DNA of 53,720 nt from Rhodocyclaceae bacterium (GCA_003963315.1 RXJP01000152.1:1-53720), one strand, 5' to 3'; positions 30,116 through 38,662 are shown, counted from the stretch's first letter. Translations and numbers: made by a program. Notes: a model not told the origin generated them from the letters alone.

Positions 30116-30490
30116 TCAGCCCCCCCTCAGCAGCACCGACAATTCCCGGTCCAGCAGGCCGGCGTCGCCGGCGTTGAGTTCCACCAGGCGACGCAGGTGG
30201 GTGATGCTGTCCAGGTCGATGCGGTCGCAGCGCAGCCCCACCCGGCGGCCTTCGATATGGGTGGCGGTGGTCCACATATTGATCGCCGCATCCTCCGCCA
30301 GGACCAAGTGCAATTGGCAGCTCTCTCCCAGCTTCACAGGCCAATCCGGCGCCACTTCCACCAAGGCGCCCTTGAGGGAGAGATCGAGCAAGTGGGCTTC
30401 GGTGACGCCGGCGGCGTCGATCAGGCGTATCGGCGCATCGAAGGCGGCGCGCCAGAAATGGCGGCGATCAGAGGCGGCAGTGACAGTCAC
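30116..30490 (-). CDS. PilZ domain protein, predicted cyclic di-GMP receptor
   Basis: A 124-residue single-domain protein. Both cyclic di-GMP binding motifs are intact: RxxxR (R10-HFW-R14) and DLSLKG (36-41). A beta-barrel follows. The start is GTG 30490, which overlaps the stop of the upstream Cys-rich gene by 3 nt, so translation is probably coupled. The stop abuts the convergent DyP peroxidase stop. The effector target is unknown. It could respond to either GGDEF protein of this window, although nothing in the sequence links them. Confidence 0.88.
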   Translation of the reverse strand: MTVTAASDRRHFWRAAFDAPIRLIDAAGVTEAHLLDLSLKGALVEVAPDWPVKLGESCQLHLVLAEDAAINMWTTATHIEGRRVGLRCDRIDLDSITHLRRLVELNAGDAGLLDRELSVLLRGG

Positions 30491-30681
30491 GGTTTTTCCT
30501 TTTTCTGGGCGTGCTTGATTTGCACTTGCCGGGCTTCCTCGCCGGTGCCGACAAAGCAGTCACACAAGGGACACGTGGCTGCGTCCTGGCAATCGTGCTC
30601 CCGGGCGCACTCCGCCACGGTCTGGTCGAGGAGCACCATTTCCCGCTTACGCGGACAAAAATCAAAGGGAGAATCGAACAT
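30487..30681 (-). CDS. Small Cys-rich protein, unknown function
   Basis: A 64-residue protein. Six Cys lie at 9, 25, 31, 37, 40 and 42, with CPLCDC (37-42) and a nearby His 29, a layout able to hold a zinc ion or an Fe-S cluster. It ends in a basic tail (KHAQKKEKP). It is not recognised as a named family. It overlaps the start of the PilZ gene by three nt, which supports a real gene in an operon with it. The ATG 30681 has AGGGAAGG-type purines just upstream. Confidence 0.65.
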   Translation of the reverse strand: MFDSPFDFCPRKREMVLLDQTVAECAREHDCQDAATCPLCDCFVGTGEEARQVQIKHAQKKEKP

Positions 30682-30816
30682 CGCCTTCCCTCCAGCATGC
30701 TGAAAAATCCCCGACGGGGACAGAGTCGTTCCATCCTACACGCCACCCCGATGCCTGCCAAGGCGACAGGCCGCTAGAATCGCCCGCTTGAAACTATCCC
30801 CCTCGGAGACAAAGCC

Positions 30817-31581
30817 TTGAAGATCGCCGCCTGGAACGTGAACTCCCTGAAGGTGCGCCTGCCCCATGTGCTGGATTGGTTGGCGGCCCAGCAGCCCGAT
30901 GCGCTCTGTCTGCAGGAAACCAAGACCGAGGACAAGGGTTTCCCCTTCGCCGAGCTGGCAGCCGCCGGCTACACCGCGATCCACAATGGCCAGAAGACCT
31001 ACAACGGCGTCGCCATCCTCAGCCGCCAAGGCATGGAGGACGTGCAGCGGGACATCCCTGATTTCGATGATCCGCAAAAGCGCATCATCGCCGCCACGGT
31101 GAACGGCGTACGCCTGGTCTGCGCCTACATCCCCAACGGCAGCGAAGTGGGTTCGGAAAAATACGAATACAAGCTGCGCTGGCTCACCGCATTGACCGCC
31201 TGGCTCAAGGAAGAGATGGTCCGTTATCCCAAACTGGCCCTGCTGGGGGACTACAACATCGCTCCCGACGATAGGGACGTGCACGACCCCGTGGCCTGGA
31301 AGGACAAGATCCTCTGCTCGGTGCCGGAACGGGAAGCCTTCCAGGGCTTGGTCGGCCTCGGCCTCACTGATGCCTTCCGCCTCTTCGAGCAGCCGGAGCA
31401 GAGTTTCAGTTGGTGGGACTACCGGGCTGCCGGCTTCCGCCGCAACCTGGGCCTGCGTATCGACCACATCCTGCTGTCTCCTCCCCTGGCCCAACAATGC
31501 ACCGCCTGCACGGTGGACAAGGCGCCGCGCAAGCTGGAACGCCCCTCCGACCACGCCCCGGTGATCGCGGAGCTGGCATGA
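30817..31581 (+). CDS. xth: Exodeoxyribonuclease III
   Basis: A 254-residue AP endonuclease/3'-phosphatase of the EEP fold for base-excision repair. It starts KIAAWNVNSLKVRLPHVLDWL, and has QETKTEDKGFP with the metal-binding Glu, the GDYNIAPDDRDVHDP catalytic loop, and LRIDHILLSP and SDHAPVIAEL with the catalytic His. The start is TTG 30817, which matches the family N-terminus exactly. Its stop overlaps the next gene's ATG. Confidence 0.95.
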   Translation: MKIAAWNVNSLKVRLPHVLDWLAAQQPDALCLQETKTEDKGFPFAELAAAGYTAIHNGQKTYNGVAILSRQGMEDVQRDIPDFDDPQKRIIAATVNGVRLVCAYIPNGSEVGSEKYEYKLRWLTALTAWLKEEMVRYPKLALLGDYNIAPDDRDVHDPVAWKDKILCSVPEREAFQGLVGLGLTDAFRLFEQPEQSFSWWDYRAAGFRRNLGLRIDHILLSPPLAQQCTACTVDKAPRKLERPSDHAPVIAELA

Positions 31582-32234
31582 ACGGCGACCAGCAGAGCCG
31601 CATCGACGCCCTCTATCCGGTCCTGGCCGCCCTGCCGGCGGACCTGCACCGGCTATGCCTGAAGGAAGCCATGGTGATGACGGTGCCCGCCGGCGCCACG
31701 GTGTTCGACAGCGGCCAGCCCTGCCAGGGCTTCCCCTTCATCCTCGACGGCGGCATCCGCGTCCTCAAGGCCGCCAGCAACGGCCGCGAACTGCCCCTTT
31801 ACCGGGTGCTGCCCGGGGAATCCTGTCTCATCAGCTCCGGCTGCCTGTTAGGCCATTCGGACTACAACGCCCGGGGCGTGACGGAAAAAGAAACCACCCT
31901 GGTGCTACTACCGCGCCAGCGCTTCGACGCCCTGCTGACCAACGCCGAATTCCGCGACTTCGTCTTCCACCTGTTCGCCGAACGCATGGCCGATCTGATG
32001 CAATTGGTGGAGGAAGTGGCTTTCCACAAACTGGATCAGCGCCTGGCCAACCTGCTACTGGGCAAGGGCCACACGGTGCACACCACCCACCAGCAACTGG
32101 CCGATGAACTGGGCAGCGTGCGGGAAATGGTGAGCCGCCTGCTCAAGGGCTTCGCCGAACAGGGCCTGGTGCGCCTGGGCCGGGAGCAGATCGAAATCCT
32201 CGACGCGGCGGGCCTGAGGCGCATGGCGGAGTAA
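31578..32234 (+). CDS. Crp/Fnr family transcriptional regulator
   Basis: A 218-residue protein. A cyclic-nucleotide-binding-like beta-roll covers residues about 20-140, with a long dimerisation helix and a C-terminal helix-turn-helix (HQQLADELGSVREMVSRLLK). Cys 27, 49, 83 and 89 are present, including ESCLISSGC, but they do not match the N-terminal Cys spacing of FNR, so an oxygen-sensing cluster is not evident. The real start is ATG 31578, overlapping the xth stop (ATGA); the longer open frame upstream is a shadow of xth. Confidence 0.88.
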   Translation: MNGDQQSRIDALYPVLAALPADLHRLCLKEAMVMTVPAGATVFDSGQPCQGFPFILDGGIRVLKAASNGRELPLYRVLPGESCLISSGCLLGHSDYNARGVTEKETTLVLLPRQRFDALLTNAEFRDFVFHLFAERMADLMQLVEEVAFHKLDQRLANLLLGKGHTVHTTHQQLADELGSVREMVSRLLKGFAEQGLVRLGREQIEILDAAGLRRMAE

Positions 32235-32498
32235 GCGCCGCGTTGGCGGAATGGGCAAAATGCGGCGAGGTAAACACCAAGAGGCAGCAAGGAAACCCAG
32301 TTAGCACTCATGCCGTTCTTGGTGCGCCTTGGTGCTCTTGGTGTCCCTGGTGATTTCCTCGTCACCTTGCACATGGCGTACCAATTGGTTTTTTCTCTCT
32401 TCCTGGGATTGCCCCATCCGGTGACTTTGGTTACAGATGCACGGCCCCTGCGGATGCTCTAATCACTCCGTCATTTCAACGTACAGGAGGACTGCTCC
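32235..32498. repeat. Intergenic region with CACCAAG inverted repeat
   Basis: No gene is seen in 264 bp. ACACCAAGAG (32274-32283) pairs exactly with CTCTTGGTGT (32335-32344). The right side is made of degenerate 9-10 bp units TTGGTGC/TTGGTGT. This is a third type of dispersed palindrome in the window. AGGAGG is found 11 nt before the next ATG. Confidence 0.55.
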
Positions 32499-32690
32499 AT
32501 GAAACTCAACGTCGGCGGCATCGACCGTATTCTTCGCATCGTCGCAGGCTTGGCCCTGATCGCCTGGGCCTTGATGGGCGGCCCAGTATGGGCTTGGATC
32601 GGCGTGGTCCCCCTGGGCACCGGCCTGGTGGGCTTCTGCCCGCTCTACCCCTTGCTCGGCCTCAACACCTGCCCGATGAAGAAGGAGTAA
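32499..32690 (+). CDS. DUF2892 (YgaP-like) small membrane protein
   Basis: A 63-residue protein. It begins MKLNVGGIDRILRIVAGLAL and has two hydrophobic helices (about 12-27 and 30-50) with the family ending GFCPLYPLLGLNTCPMKK. The two Cys (44 and 58) are conserved in this inner-membrane family, which is often fused or adjacent to rhodanese domains. No rhodanese is present here. A strong terminator follows. Confidence 0.85.
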   Translation: MKLNVGGIDRILRIVAGLALIAWALMGGPVWAWIGVVPLGTGLVGFCPLYPLLGLNTCPMKKE

Positions 32691-32711
32691 GCCTCCTGGC
32701 TCTCCCAGTGG

Positions 32712-32737
32712 AAGCCCGCCTAGGCGGGCTTTTTTCT
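32712..32737 (+). terminator. Intrinsic terminator after the DUF2892 gene
   Basis: AGCCCGCC-TA-GGCGGGCT (32713-32730) followed by TTTTTC. Confidence 0.92.
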
Positions 32738-32799
32738 TCTGCGACGCACCAAAAAAATAGTTCGGCAACTGTCATCGTACTTTCTTGAATTCGCCATCA

Positions 32800-32890
32800 A
32801 GGGTGGCTAAGCTGTCCCGGTGAGTCTTGCAAAAGACCCATCGCCAGAACAGAAGAGGGGCAGGTTTGAATCCCCGCTGCGCGCCATCAC
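32800..32890 (+). ncRNA. Candidate structured leader RNA before the CBS-domain gene
   Basis: Between the DUF2892 terminator and the CBS gene, 32818-32843 can fold as CGGTG-A-GTCTT-GCAA-AAGAC-C-CATCG: a 10-bp stem with one mismatch closed by a GNRA (GCAA) tetraloop. Downstream, GGGG (32857-32860) pairs with CCCC (32872-32875) around CAGGTTTGAAT, a T-arm-like loop. The rest of a tRNA is absent. It could be a riboswitch-like leader or a small RNA. No known class was recognised. Confidence 0.35.
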
Positions 32891-32929
32891 GGAACCGTTT
32901 TCAACGATCACCTAGAGGAGCCGCCTTCC

Positions 32930-33364
32930 ATGTCGACACGTCCCATTCGTACCATCATCCAGGGCCAGCACGTCATCACCGCCACGCCCGATATCAGCGT
33001 CACCGCCGCCGCCGTAGCCATGCGCAGCGCCAAGATCGGCGCCATCGCCATTCTCGAGAACGAAAAACTGGTGGGTATCTTCACGGAGCGGGATGCCCTG
33101 TTCCGCGTCCTTGCCGCCGGCCGGAATCCCATCACCACCACCCTCGGCGACGTCATGACCCGCGACCCGCAGACCATTACGCCGAACCGTCCCCTCAACC
33201 ACGCCCTGCATTTGATGCACGAAGGCGGCTACCGCCATATGCCCGTAGTGGAAAACGGCTACCTGGTGGGTATGGTGTCCGTGCGTGATGCCCTCGGCGC
33301 CGAACTGGTGGAGTTCACCGAGGAGTTGGATAGCAAGGAGCATCTGTCGGAAATCATGGCGTAA
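32930..33364 (+). CDS. CBS-domain pair protein
   Basis: A 144-residue protein made of two CBS domains (about 10-65 and 75-135): TPDISVTAAAVAMRSAKIGAIAILENEKLVGIFTERD in segments, then DVMTRDPQTITPN and GYRHMPVVENGYLVGMVSVRD. Stand-alone CBS pairs bind adenine nucleotides or S-adenosylmethionine and report energy state. It is preceded by AGAGGAG nine nt upstream of ATG and followed by its own terminator. It therefore probably does not share transcription with the hydrogenase genes. Confidence 0.9.
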   Translation: MSTRPIRTIIQGQHVITATPDISVTAAAVAMRSAKIGAIAILENEKLVGIFTERDALFRVLAAGRNPITTTLGDVMTRDPQTITPNRPLNHALHLMHEGGYRHMPVVENGYLVGMVSVRDALGAELVEFTEELDSKEHLSEIMA

Positions 33365-33406
33365 CGATTCACGCTGTTTAAGGGCGGGCGCGGCCTGCCC
33401 ATAGAT

Positions 33407-33434
33407 CGGGAGCTGCGGCTCCCGTTTTGTTTGG
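33407..33434 (+). terminator. Intrinsic terminator before the hydrogenase region
   Basis: CGGGAGC-TGCG-GCTCCCG (33407-33424) followed by TTTTGTTTGG. It isolates the hox genes from the CBS gene. Confidence 0.88.
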
Positions 33435-33563
33435 TTTGCTTGCCTGCAAACCCGCACCGCTACTGCAACGCAGCAAAACTTCCCACTGGGATCGCCTCCC
33501 TTGCCACCCTCTAAGGCACGACCACTTGTGGCACCCAGGCGGAAAGCCGGTTTCCACCCTGGC

Positions 33564-33580
33564 GATTGTTGAAGCCTGAA
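33564..33580 (+). promoter_or_regulatory. 17-bp motif upstream of hoxK, shared with the hoxM promoter
   Basis: GATTGTTGAAGCCTGAA here and GATTGTTAAAGCCTGAA at 38872-38888 differ at one base. Both precede sigma-54-type promoters of hydrogenase genes (42 and 16 nt before the GG of the -24 element). It is a candidate HoxA or accessory-factor site, inferred from position and conservation. Confidence 0.5.
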
Positions 33581-33620
33581 TAAATTCAGATGGAACAAGG
33601 ACTTCCACCCCGGGTTCGGT

Positions 33621-33637
33621 TTGGCACAGTACTTGAT
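33621..33637 (+). promoter_or_regulatory. Sigma-54-type promoter of hoxKGZ
   Basis: TTGGCACAGTACTTGAT matches the -24/-12 consensus TGGCAC-N5-TTGC except at the last C of the -12 element (TTGA). It lies 38 nt before hoxK ATG, which has AGGAGG at 33664. The cluster encodes a sigma-54 activator (hoxA), and MBH operons of Ralstonia are sigma-54 dependent. The 310-bp region 33365-33674 holds no gene. Confidence 0.78.
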
Positions 33638-33674
33638 GTTGTATCCCCATTAATTCCAACTACAGGAGGGGGAT

Positions 33675-34763
33675 ATGACCGAGACCTTTTACGAAGTGTT
33701 GCGCCGCCAGGGGATTTCCCGCCGCAGTTTTCTTAAGTTCTGTTCCCTGACCGCCACGTCCCTGGGTCTGGGTTCCGCCGCGGCGCCCAAGATCGCCCAT
33801 GCTCTGGAAACCAAGCCGCGCACCCCGGTGTTGTGGCTCCACGGCCTGGAATGCACCTGCTGCTCCGAATCCTTCATCCGCTCCGCCCACCCGCTGGCCA
33901 AGGATGTGGTGCTGTCGATGCTGTCCCTCGACTATGACGACACCCTGATGGCCGCCGCCGGCTACCAGGCCGAGGCCATCCTCGACGACATCAAGAAGCG
34001 CTACAAGGGCAACTACATCGTCGCCGTGGAAGGCAACCCGCCCCTCAACGAAGACGGCATGTTCTGCATCCACGGCGGCCGACCCTTCGTCGATGTCCTG
34101 AAGGAAACCTGCGCCGACGCCAAGGCCATCATCTCCTGGGGCTCCTGCGCCTCCTGGGGCTGCGTCCAGGCCGCTAAGCCGAATCCCACCCGGGCCACCC
34201 CGGTGCATAAGGTCATCACCGACAAGCCCATCATCAAGGTGCCCGGCTGCCCGCCCATCGCCGAAGTGATGACCGCCGTGGTCACCTACATGCTCACCTT
34301 CGACAAGATTCCCGAGCTGGACCGCCAGGGCCGGCCGAAGATGTTCTACGGCCAGCGCATCCACGACAAGTGCTATCGCCGCCCCCACTTCGACGCCGGC
34401 CAGTACGTGGAAGAGTGGGACGACGAAGGCGCCCGCAAGGGCTATTGCCTCTACAAGATGGGCTGCAAGGGTCCCACCACCTACAACGCCTGTTCCACCA
34501 CGCGCTGGAACAACGGCGTGTCCTTCCCCATCCAGTCCGGCCACGGTTGCATCGGCTGCTCCGAGGACGGCTTCTGGGACAAGGGCAGTTTCTACGACCG
34601 CGTCACCGACATCAAGCAGTTCGGCATTGAGTCCAATGCCGACAAGATCGGCGGCACCGCAGCCGCCGTCACCGGCGCCGCGGTGGCCGCCCACGCCGCC
34701 GTTACGGCCCTTGCCCGCGCCAAGAAGAAGACGGGCATCGATATTCCCGGGGGAGAAAAATAA
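33675..34763 (+). CDS. hoxK: Membrane-bound [NiFe]-hydrogenase small subunit, oxygen-tolerant type
   Basis: A 362-residue precursor. The Tat signal SRRSFLKF (Arg 16-17) is followed by a hydrophobic stretch and cleavage after AHA at residue 43. The mature protein starts [22 protein letters not shown]. It carries the two extra Cys of oxygen-tolerant enzymes: mature Cys 19 (CTCC) and Cys 120 (CASWGC). These support the proximal 4Fe-3S cluster of group 1d. The distal cluster (His in [10 protein letters not shown]) and the medial 3Fe-4S cluster (HGCIGCSED) are intact. A C-terminal hydrophobic helix anchors it to the membrane and HoxZ. It passes electrons from H2 to the quinone pool. hoxG follows after 2 nt. 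Confidence 0.97.
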   Translation: MTETFYEVLRRQGISRRSFLKFCSLTATSLGLGSAAAPKIAHALETKPRTPVLWLHGLECTCCSESFIRSAHPLAKDVVLSMLSLDYDDTLMAAAGYQAEAILDDIKKRYKGNYIVAVEGNPPLNEDGMFCIHGGRPFVDVLKETCADAKAIISWGSCASWGCVQAAKPNPTRATPVHKVITDKPIIKVPGCPPIAEVMTAVVTYMLTFDKIPELDRQGRPKMFYGQRIHDKCYRRPHFDAGQYVEEWDDEGARKGYCLYKMGCKGPTTYNACSTTRWNNGVSFPIQSGHGCIGCSEDGFWDKGSFYDRVTDIKQFGIESNADKIGGTAAAVTGAAVAAHAAVTALARAKKKTGIDIPGGEK

Positions 34764-34765
34764 TC

Positions 34766-36565
34766 ATGGGCGCCTACACAACCCAAGGCTTCAATATGGA
34801 CAATTCCGGCAAACGGGTCGTCGTCGATCCGGTCTGCCGCATCGAAGGCCACATGCGGGTGGAAGTCAACCTGGACAGCAACAACGTGATCCGCAACGCG
34901 GTGTCCACCGGCACCATGTGGCGCGGCCTGGAGGTCATCCTCAAGGGCCGCGACCCCCGCGACGCCTGGGCCTTCACCGAACGCATCTGCGGCGTATGCA
35001 CCGGCACCCACGCCCTCACCTCCTGCCGTTCCGTGGAAGATGCCCTGGGCATCAAGATCCCGGCCAACGCCAACCACATCCGCAACATGATGCAGTTGAA
35101 TCTCCAGATTCACGACCATGTGGTGCACTTCTATCACCTGCATGCCCTGGACTGGGTGGACATCATCTCCGCCCTCAAGGCCGATCCGAAGCGGACTTCC
35201 GAACTGGCCCAGAGCATTTCCGATTGGCCGCTGTCCTCCCCCGGCTATTTCCGCGACCTGCAAAACCGCCTGAAGAAATTCGCCGAATCCGGCCAGCTCG
35301 GCCCCTTCACCAACGGCTACTGGGGCAACCCGGCTTACAAGCTGCCGCCTGAAGCCAACCTGATGGCCGTGGCCCACTACCTGGAAGCCCTGGATTTCCA
35401 GAAGGAAATCGTCAAGGTGCACACCATCTTCGGCGGCAAGAACCCCCATCCCAACTGGCTGGTGGGCGGCATGCCCTGCGCCATCAACATGGACGGCACC
35501 GGCGCCGTTGGCGCCATCAACATGGAACGCCTGAACCTGGTGAAGAGCATCATCGACCAGACCCGGGAGTTCATGGAAAAGGTCTATGTCCCCGACATCA
35601 TCGCCATCGGCTCCTTCTACAAGGACTGGCTCCACGGCGGCGGCCTCTCGTCCAAGGCGATCATGGCCTACGGCGACATCCCCGACAAAGCCAACGACTA
35701 CACCCCGGACAACATGCTGCTGCCGGGCGGTGTCATCCTCGGCGGCGACCTCACCAAGATCGAGCATGTGGATCCCCGCGATCCCGAGCAAGTGCAGGAA
35801 TTCGTCACCCACTCCTGGTACAAGTACCCGGACGAAACCAAGGGCCTGCATCCCTGGGACGGCGTCACCGAGGCCAACTACCATCCCGAAGGTCCCAACT
35901 TCAAGGGCACCCGGACCAAGATCGAGAGCCTGGACGAGTCGGCCAAGTATTCCTGGATCAAGTCGCCCCGCTGGCGCGGTCACGCCATGGAAGTCGGCCC
36001 CTTGTCGCGCATGGTGCTGGGTTACGCCCAACCGAAGAAGTACCCCCGCGTCAAGGAACTGGTGGACGCCTCCCTGAAGCAACTCAACCTGCCGGTCAGC
36101 GCCCTCTACTCGACCCTGGGCCGCACCGCCGCCCGGGCCATCGAGGCGCTCTACTGCGCCGAGTTGCAAGTGGATCAGTTCGACCGTCTGATGTCCAACA
36201 TCCGGGCCGGCGATACCGCCACCGCCAACATCGACAAGTGGGATCCCGCCACCTGGCCCAAGGAAGCCAAGGGGGTCGGTTTCACCGAAGCCCCCCGCGG
36301 CGCCCTCGGCCACTGGATCAAGATCAAGGACGGCAAGATCGACAACTACCAGTGCGTGGTGCCCACCACCTGGAACGGCAGCCCGCGCGACCCCAAGGGA
36401 CAGATCGGCGCTTTCGAAGCCAGCCTGATGAACACGCCGGTGGCCAAGGCCGACCAACCCCTGGAGATCCTGCGCACCATCCACAGCTTCGATCCCTGCC
36501 TGGCCTGCTCGACCCATGTCATGAGTCCCGACGGCCAGGAAATGGCTACCGTCAAAGTCCGCTAA
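34766..36565 (+). CDS. hoxG: Membrane-bound [NiFe]-hydrogenase large subunit
   Basis: A 599-residue catalytic subunit. The Ni-Fe ligands are RICGVC (Cys 75, Cys 78) and DPCLACSTH (Cys 578, Cys 581). The 15-residue tail after His 584 is the extension removed by the HoxM protease once Ni is in. The N-terminal [15 protein letters not shown] is typical. The gas-channel residue between the first two Cys is Val, the normal uptake-enzyme state, unlike Ile in HoxC of this window. It has no signal of its own and is exported with HoxK through Tat. Confidence 0.97.
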   Translation: MGAYTTQGFNMDNSGKRVVVDPVCRIEGHMRVEVNLDSNNVIRNAVSTGTMWRGLEVILKGRDPRDAWAFTERICGVCTGTHALTSCRSVEDALGIKIPANANHIRNMMQLNLQIHDHVVHFYHLHALDWVDIISALKADPKRTSELAQSISDWPLSSPGYFRDLQNRLKKFAESGQLGPFTNGYWGNPAYKLPPEANLMAVAHYLEALDFQKEIVKVHTIFGGKNPHPNWLVGGMPCAINMDGTGAVGAINMERLNLVKSIIDQTREFMEKVYVPDIIAIGSFYKDWLHGGGLSSKAIMAYGDIPDKANDYTPDNMLLPGGVILGGDLTKIEHVDPRDPEQVQEFVTHSWYKYPDETKGLHPWDGVTEANYHPEGPNFKGTRTKIESLDESAKYSWIKSPRWRGHAMEVGPLSRMVLGYAQPKKYPRVKELVDASLKQLNLPVSALYSTLGRTAARAIEALYCAELQVDQFDRLMSNIRAGDTATANIDKWDPATWPKEAKGVGFTEAPRGALGHWIKIKDGKIDNYQCVVPTTWNGSPRDPKGQIGAFEASLMNTPVAKADQPLEILRTIHSFDPCLACSTHVMSPDGQEMATVKVR

Positions 36566-36587
36566 CCCATCCACGGAGGAGCATGCC

Positions 36588-37295
36588 ATGCTGGCACAAC
36601 AGGACGCACTCGAAGCGGAGCAGCAAGCGCGGCTGGTCAAGGCGGTTTATGTGTACGAAGCACCGGTGCGCCTCTGGCACTGGGTCAATGCCTTGTGCAT
36701 TACCTTGCTGGCCATCACCGGTTATCTGATCGCCAACCCCCTGCCGTCCATGCCGGGGGATGCCAGTCAGCACTTTGTGATGGGCACCATCCGCGTGATC
36801 CACTTTTCTTCCGCCTACATCTTCGCCGTCGGCTTCATCGGGCGCATCTACTGGGCCGCGGTGGGCAACCACCACGCCCGGCAGATCTTCATCCTGCCCA
36901 TCAGGAGCCGCCAATGGTGGGGGGAGATTTTCCACGAACTGAAGTGGTACTTGTTTCTGGTGAAGGAGCCGAAGAAATACGTGGGCCACAACCCTTTGGC
37001 ACAGCTCGCCATGTTCCTCTTCTTCACCATCGGCGCGGTGTACATGATCTGCACCGGCTTCGCCCTCTACGGCGAAGGCCTGGGCGCGGAGAGCTGGGCG
37101 GGGCACATGTTCGGCTGGGTCATCACCGCCGTGGGCGGCAACAGCCAACAGGTGCATTCCCTGCACCATATGGGCCTGTGGGTGACCCTGATCTTCGTCA
37201 TGATCCACATCTACGCGGCCATCCGCGAGGACATCATGAGCCGCCAGAGCATGATCTCCACCATGATTTCCGGCTGGCGCATGTTCAAGGACTGA
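36588..37295 (+). CDS. hoxZ: Hydrogenase cytochrome b subunit
   Basis: A 235-residue di-heme cytochrome b with four main hydrophobic helices (about 27-50, 65-85, 135-155, 185-205). Histidines expected to hold heme lie in VRLWHWVNAL, VIHFSSAY and SLHHMGLWVTLIFVMIHIYAAI. It anchors the HoxKG dimer on the periplasmic face and reduces quinone. GGAGGAG lies shortly before ATG 36588. Its stop is followed 58 nt later by a strong intrinsic terminator. Confidence 0.95.
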   Translation: MLAQQDALEAEQQARLVKAVYVYEAPVRLWHWVNALCITLLAITGYLIANPLPSMPGDASQHFVMGTIRVIHFSSAYIFAVGFIGRIYWAAVGNHHARQIFILPIRSRQWWGEIFHELKWYLFLVKEPKKYVGHNPLAQLAMFLFFTIGAVYMICTGFALYGEGLGAESWAGHMFGWVITAVGGNSQQVHSLHHMGLWVTLIFVMIHIYAAIREDIMSRQSMISTMISGWRMFKD

Positions 37296-37323
37296 TGCGG
37301 GGCGGCTCCCCATCGGTTTTGTG

Positions 37324-37692
37324 ATGATTGTTGCAACGAGCAATCCGGCGCTGGGCGCGGGCACTTCCAAAGGCCCGCGCCTTTTTTTTCGCCGCCGCGC
37401 GCCCCTGCATCCGGGCCGCTTCCTCGACAGCCGCTTCCTCAAGCCCCTGGCCATTTCCCAGGACAAGCTGGCCTCCGCCCTGGGCATCTCGCGGCGACGG
37501 GTCAACGAGCTGGTGCGCGGCCGTCGCGCCATCAGTGCCGACACCGCCCTGCGCCTGGGCCGCTATTTCGACACCGGCCCCGAATTCTGGCTCGGCCTGC
37601 AACAGGCCTGGGACAACTACCTGGCCTGGCGCGCCTGGCATCAGGGCCACGTTGCCGCCGAACCGCGCTTCCGCGAGGACCCGGCCCGCTGA
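37324..37692 (+). CDS. HigA-like antitoxin/XRE regulator, possibly remnant
   Basis: 122 residues from ATG 37324 (GTG 37321 is also possible). From about residue 28 it matches HigA/VapI-type antitoxins: LHPGRFLDSRFLKPLAISQDKLASALGISRRRVNELVRGRR in segments, then ISADTALRLGRYFDTGPEFWLGLQQAWD. The XRE helix-turn-helix is complete. No HigB-type toxin frame is adjacent. The first 22 codons coincide with the hoxZ terminator, and they do not look like a HigA N-terminus. The true start is therefore uncertain, and the gene may be a fragment left by an insertion into the hox cluster. Confidence 0.6.
   Translation: MIVATSNPALGAGTSKGPRLFFRRRAPLHPGRFLDSRFLKPLAISQDKLASALGISRRRVNELVRGRRAISADTALRLGRYFDTGPEFWLGLQQAWDNYLAWRAWHQGHVAAEPRFREDPAR
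37354..37389 (+). terminator. Strong intrinsic terminator after hoxZ, inside the 5' end of the antitoxin-like frame
   Basis: GGCGCGGGC (37354-37362), a 10-nt loop, GCCCGCGCC (37373-37381), then eight T (37382-37389). It is a textbook terminator. It would end the hoxKGZ transcript, and it overlaps codons 11-22 of the reading frame that starts at 37324. Confidence 0.88.
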
Positions 37693-37789
37693 GCCTGTTT
37701 TGTCAGTGGATTGAAAGCCGGGGGGATTTTTTCCCGGGAATATCGCCCCACCGCCGTGCCTGCCGCGATAAGCCCCTAAAATCTTGGGC

Positions 37790-38599
37790 ATGGAATTACG
37801 CAATGCACGCGCGAGGATGTCGCTCCGCCTGGCCATCATCCTCTCCCTCGCGTTGCACGGGGCAGTGCTGTTCGTCCATCTCTCCCAACCGGAAGCGGTG
37901 TCCGGCAAAGCCAGCCCGCCGGCCAACGCCGGCCTCAACGTTGTCCTCGCCCCACCGGCTCCCCGGGTGCAACCCCAGGAAAAGCGTCCTTCCGCGCCGA
38001 AAAAGCCGGCCGCCAGCCCCCGCGTGCTGGCCCTGCCCGGCGGCACCCGGCAAGGCGCCAACCAGCCCAAATGGAGCCGCGCCGAACGGGATGAAATGAA
38101 CGACTTCCTCAACAGCCTGTCGCCGCCGCCACGCCCGCCCAGCGGCCATGAGTTGGCCCAGCAGGCCCTGGCCCAGGCGCGGGAACTGGGGCGCCAGACC
38201 GACCGGGAAGGCGACGTCCCGCGGCAGCCGGTGCAAGGCAAGCAGGCCGATCCTTTCAGCCTGGAAATGTATTTCGACGCCTTCGTTCGCAAGCTCAATC
38301 GCAGCGCCGCCTTCGTCAACCGCGAACCCCGCGGCAATGGCCGGCGCAAGGCCCTGGTCCGCATCACCCTCAATGCCGACGGCACTCTGCAAAGCTATCA
38401 GGTGCTGCGGGCGGCCGATCAGGAAGTGGAAATCGCCTACATCAAGAGCGTGGTGGAACGGGCCTCCCCCTTCTCCGCCCTGCCGCCGGACATCCGCAAG
38501 ACCATGGGCACCTTCAGCGTCCTGATGTGCATCACCCCCAATCAAGGGGGCGGGGATGGCTTCGTGCCCATGGGCAGGGGCGAGGAATGCAGGGATTAA
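37790..38599 (+). CDS. TonB-like energy-transducer family protein
   Basis: A 269-residue protein. A single N-terminal helix at about residues 10-28 (LRLAIILSLALHGAVLFVHL) is followed by a Pro/Ala/Lys-rich linker (PPAPRVQPQEKRPSAPKKPA). The C-terminal TonB-like domain (about 150-250) has ALVRITLNADGTLQSYQVLRAAD and ERASPFSALPPDIRK. TonB proteins couple the proton gradient to outer-membrane receptors. No ExbB, ExbD or receptor gene is nearby. It stands between hoxZ and hoxM, where the Ralstonia cluster has no gene. ATG 37790 was chosen over TTG 37784. Confidence 0.78.
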   Translation: MELRNARARMSLRLAIILSLALHGAVLFVHLSQPEAVSGKASPPANAGLNVVLAPPAPRVQPQEKRPSAPKKPAASPRVLALPGGTRQGANQPKWSRAERDEMNDFLNSLSPPPRPPSGHELAQQALAQARELGRQTDREGDVPRQPVQGKQADPFSLEMYFDAFVRKLNRSAAFVNREPRGNGRRKALVRITLNADGTLQSYQVLRAADQEVEIAYIKSVVERASPFSALPPDIRKTMGTFSVLMCITPNQGGGDGFVPMGRGEECRD

Positions 38600-38662
38600 C
38601 TCTTTCAACCCTGCTTCAAAATTCCGGCGATGGATTCGCTATAAACCGTAACCCCTCCCGTC

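Noticed and set aside
32857-32890. 3' half of a tRNA (T-arm-like loop and CGCGCCA end)
   Set aside because: No matching 5' acceptor strand, D-arm or anticodon arm upstream, and the T-stem does not pair over five bases in the standard register.
37710-37745. Terminator hairpin before the TonB-like gene
   Set aside because: The stem CCGGG/CCCGG is only five bp and the T-run lies in the loop, not after the stem.
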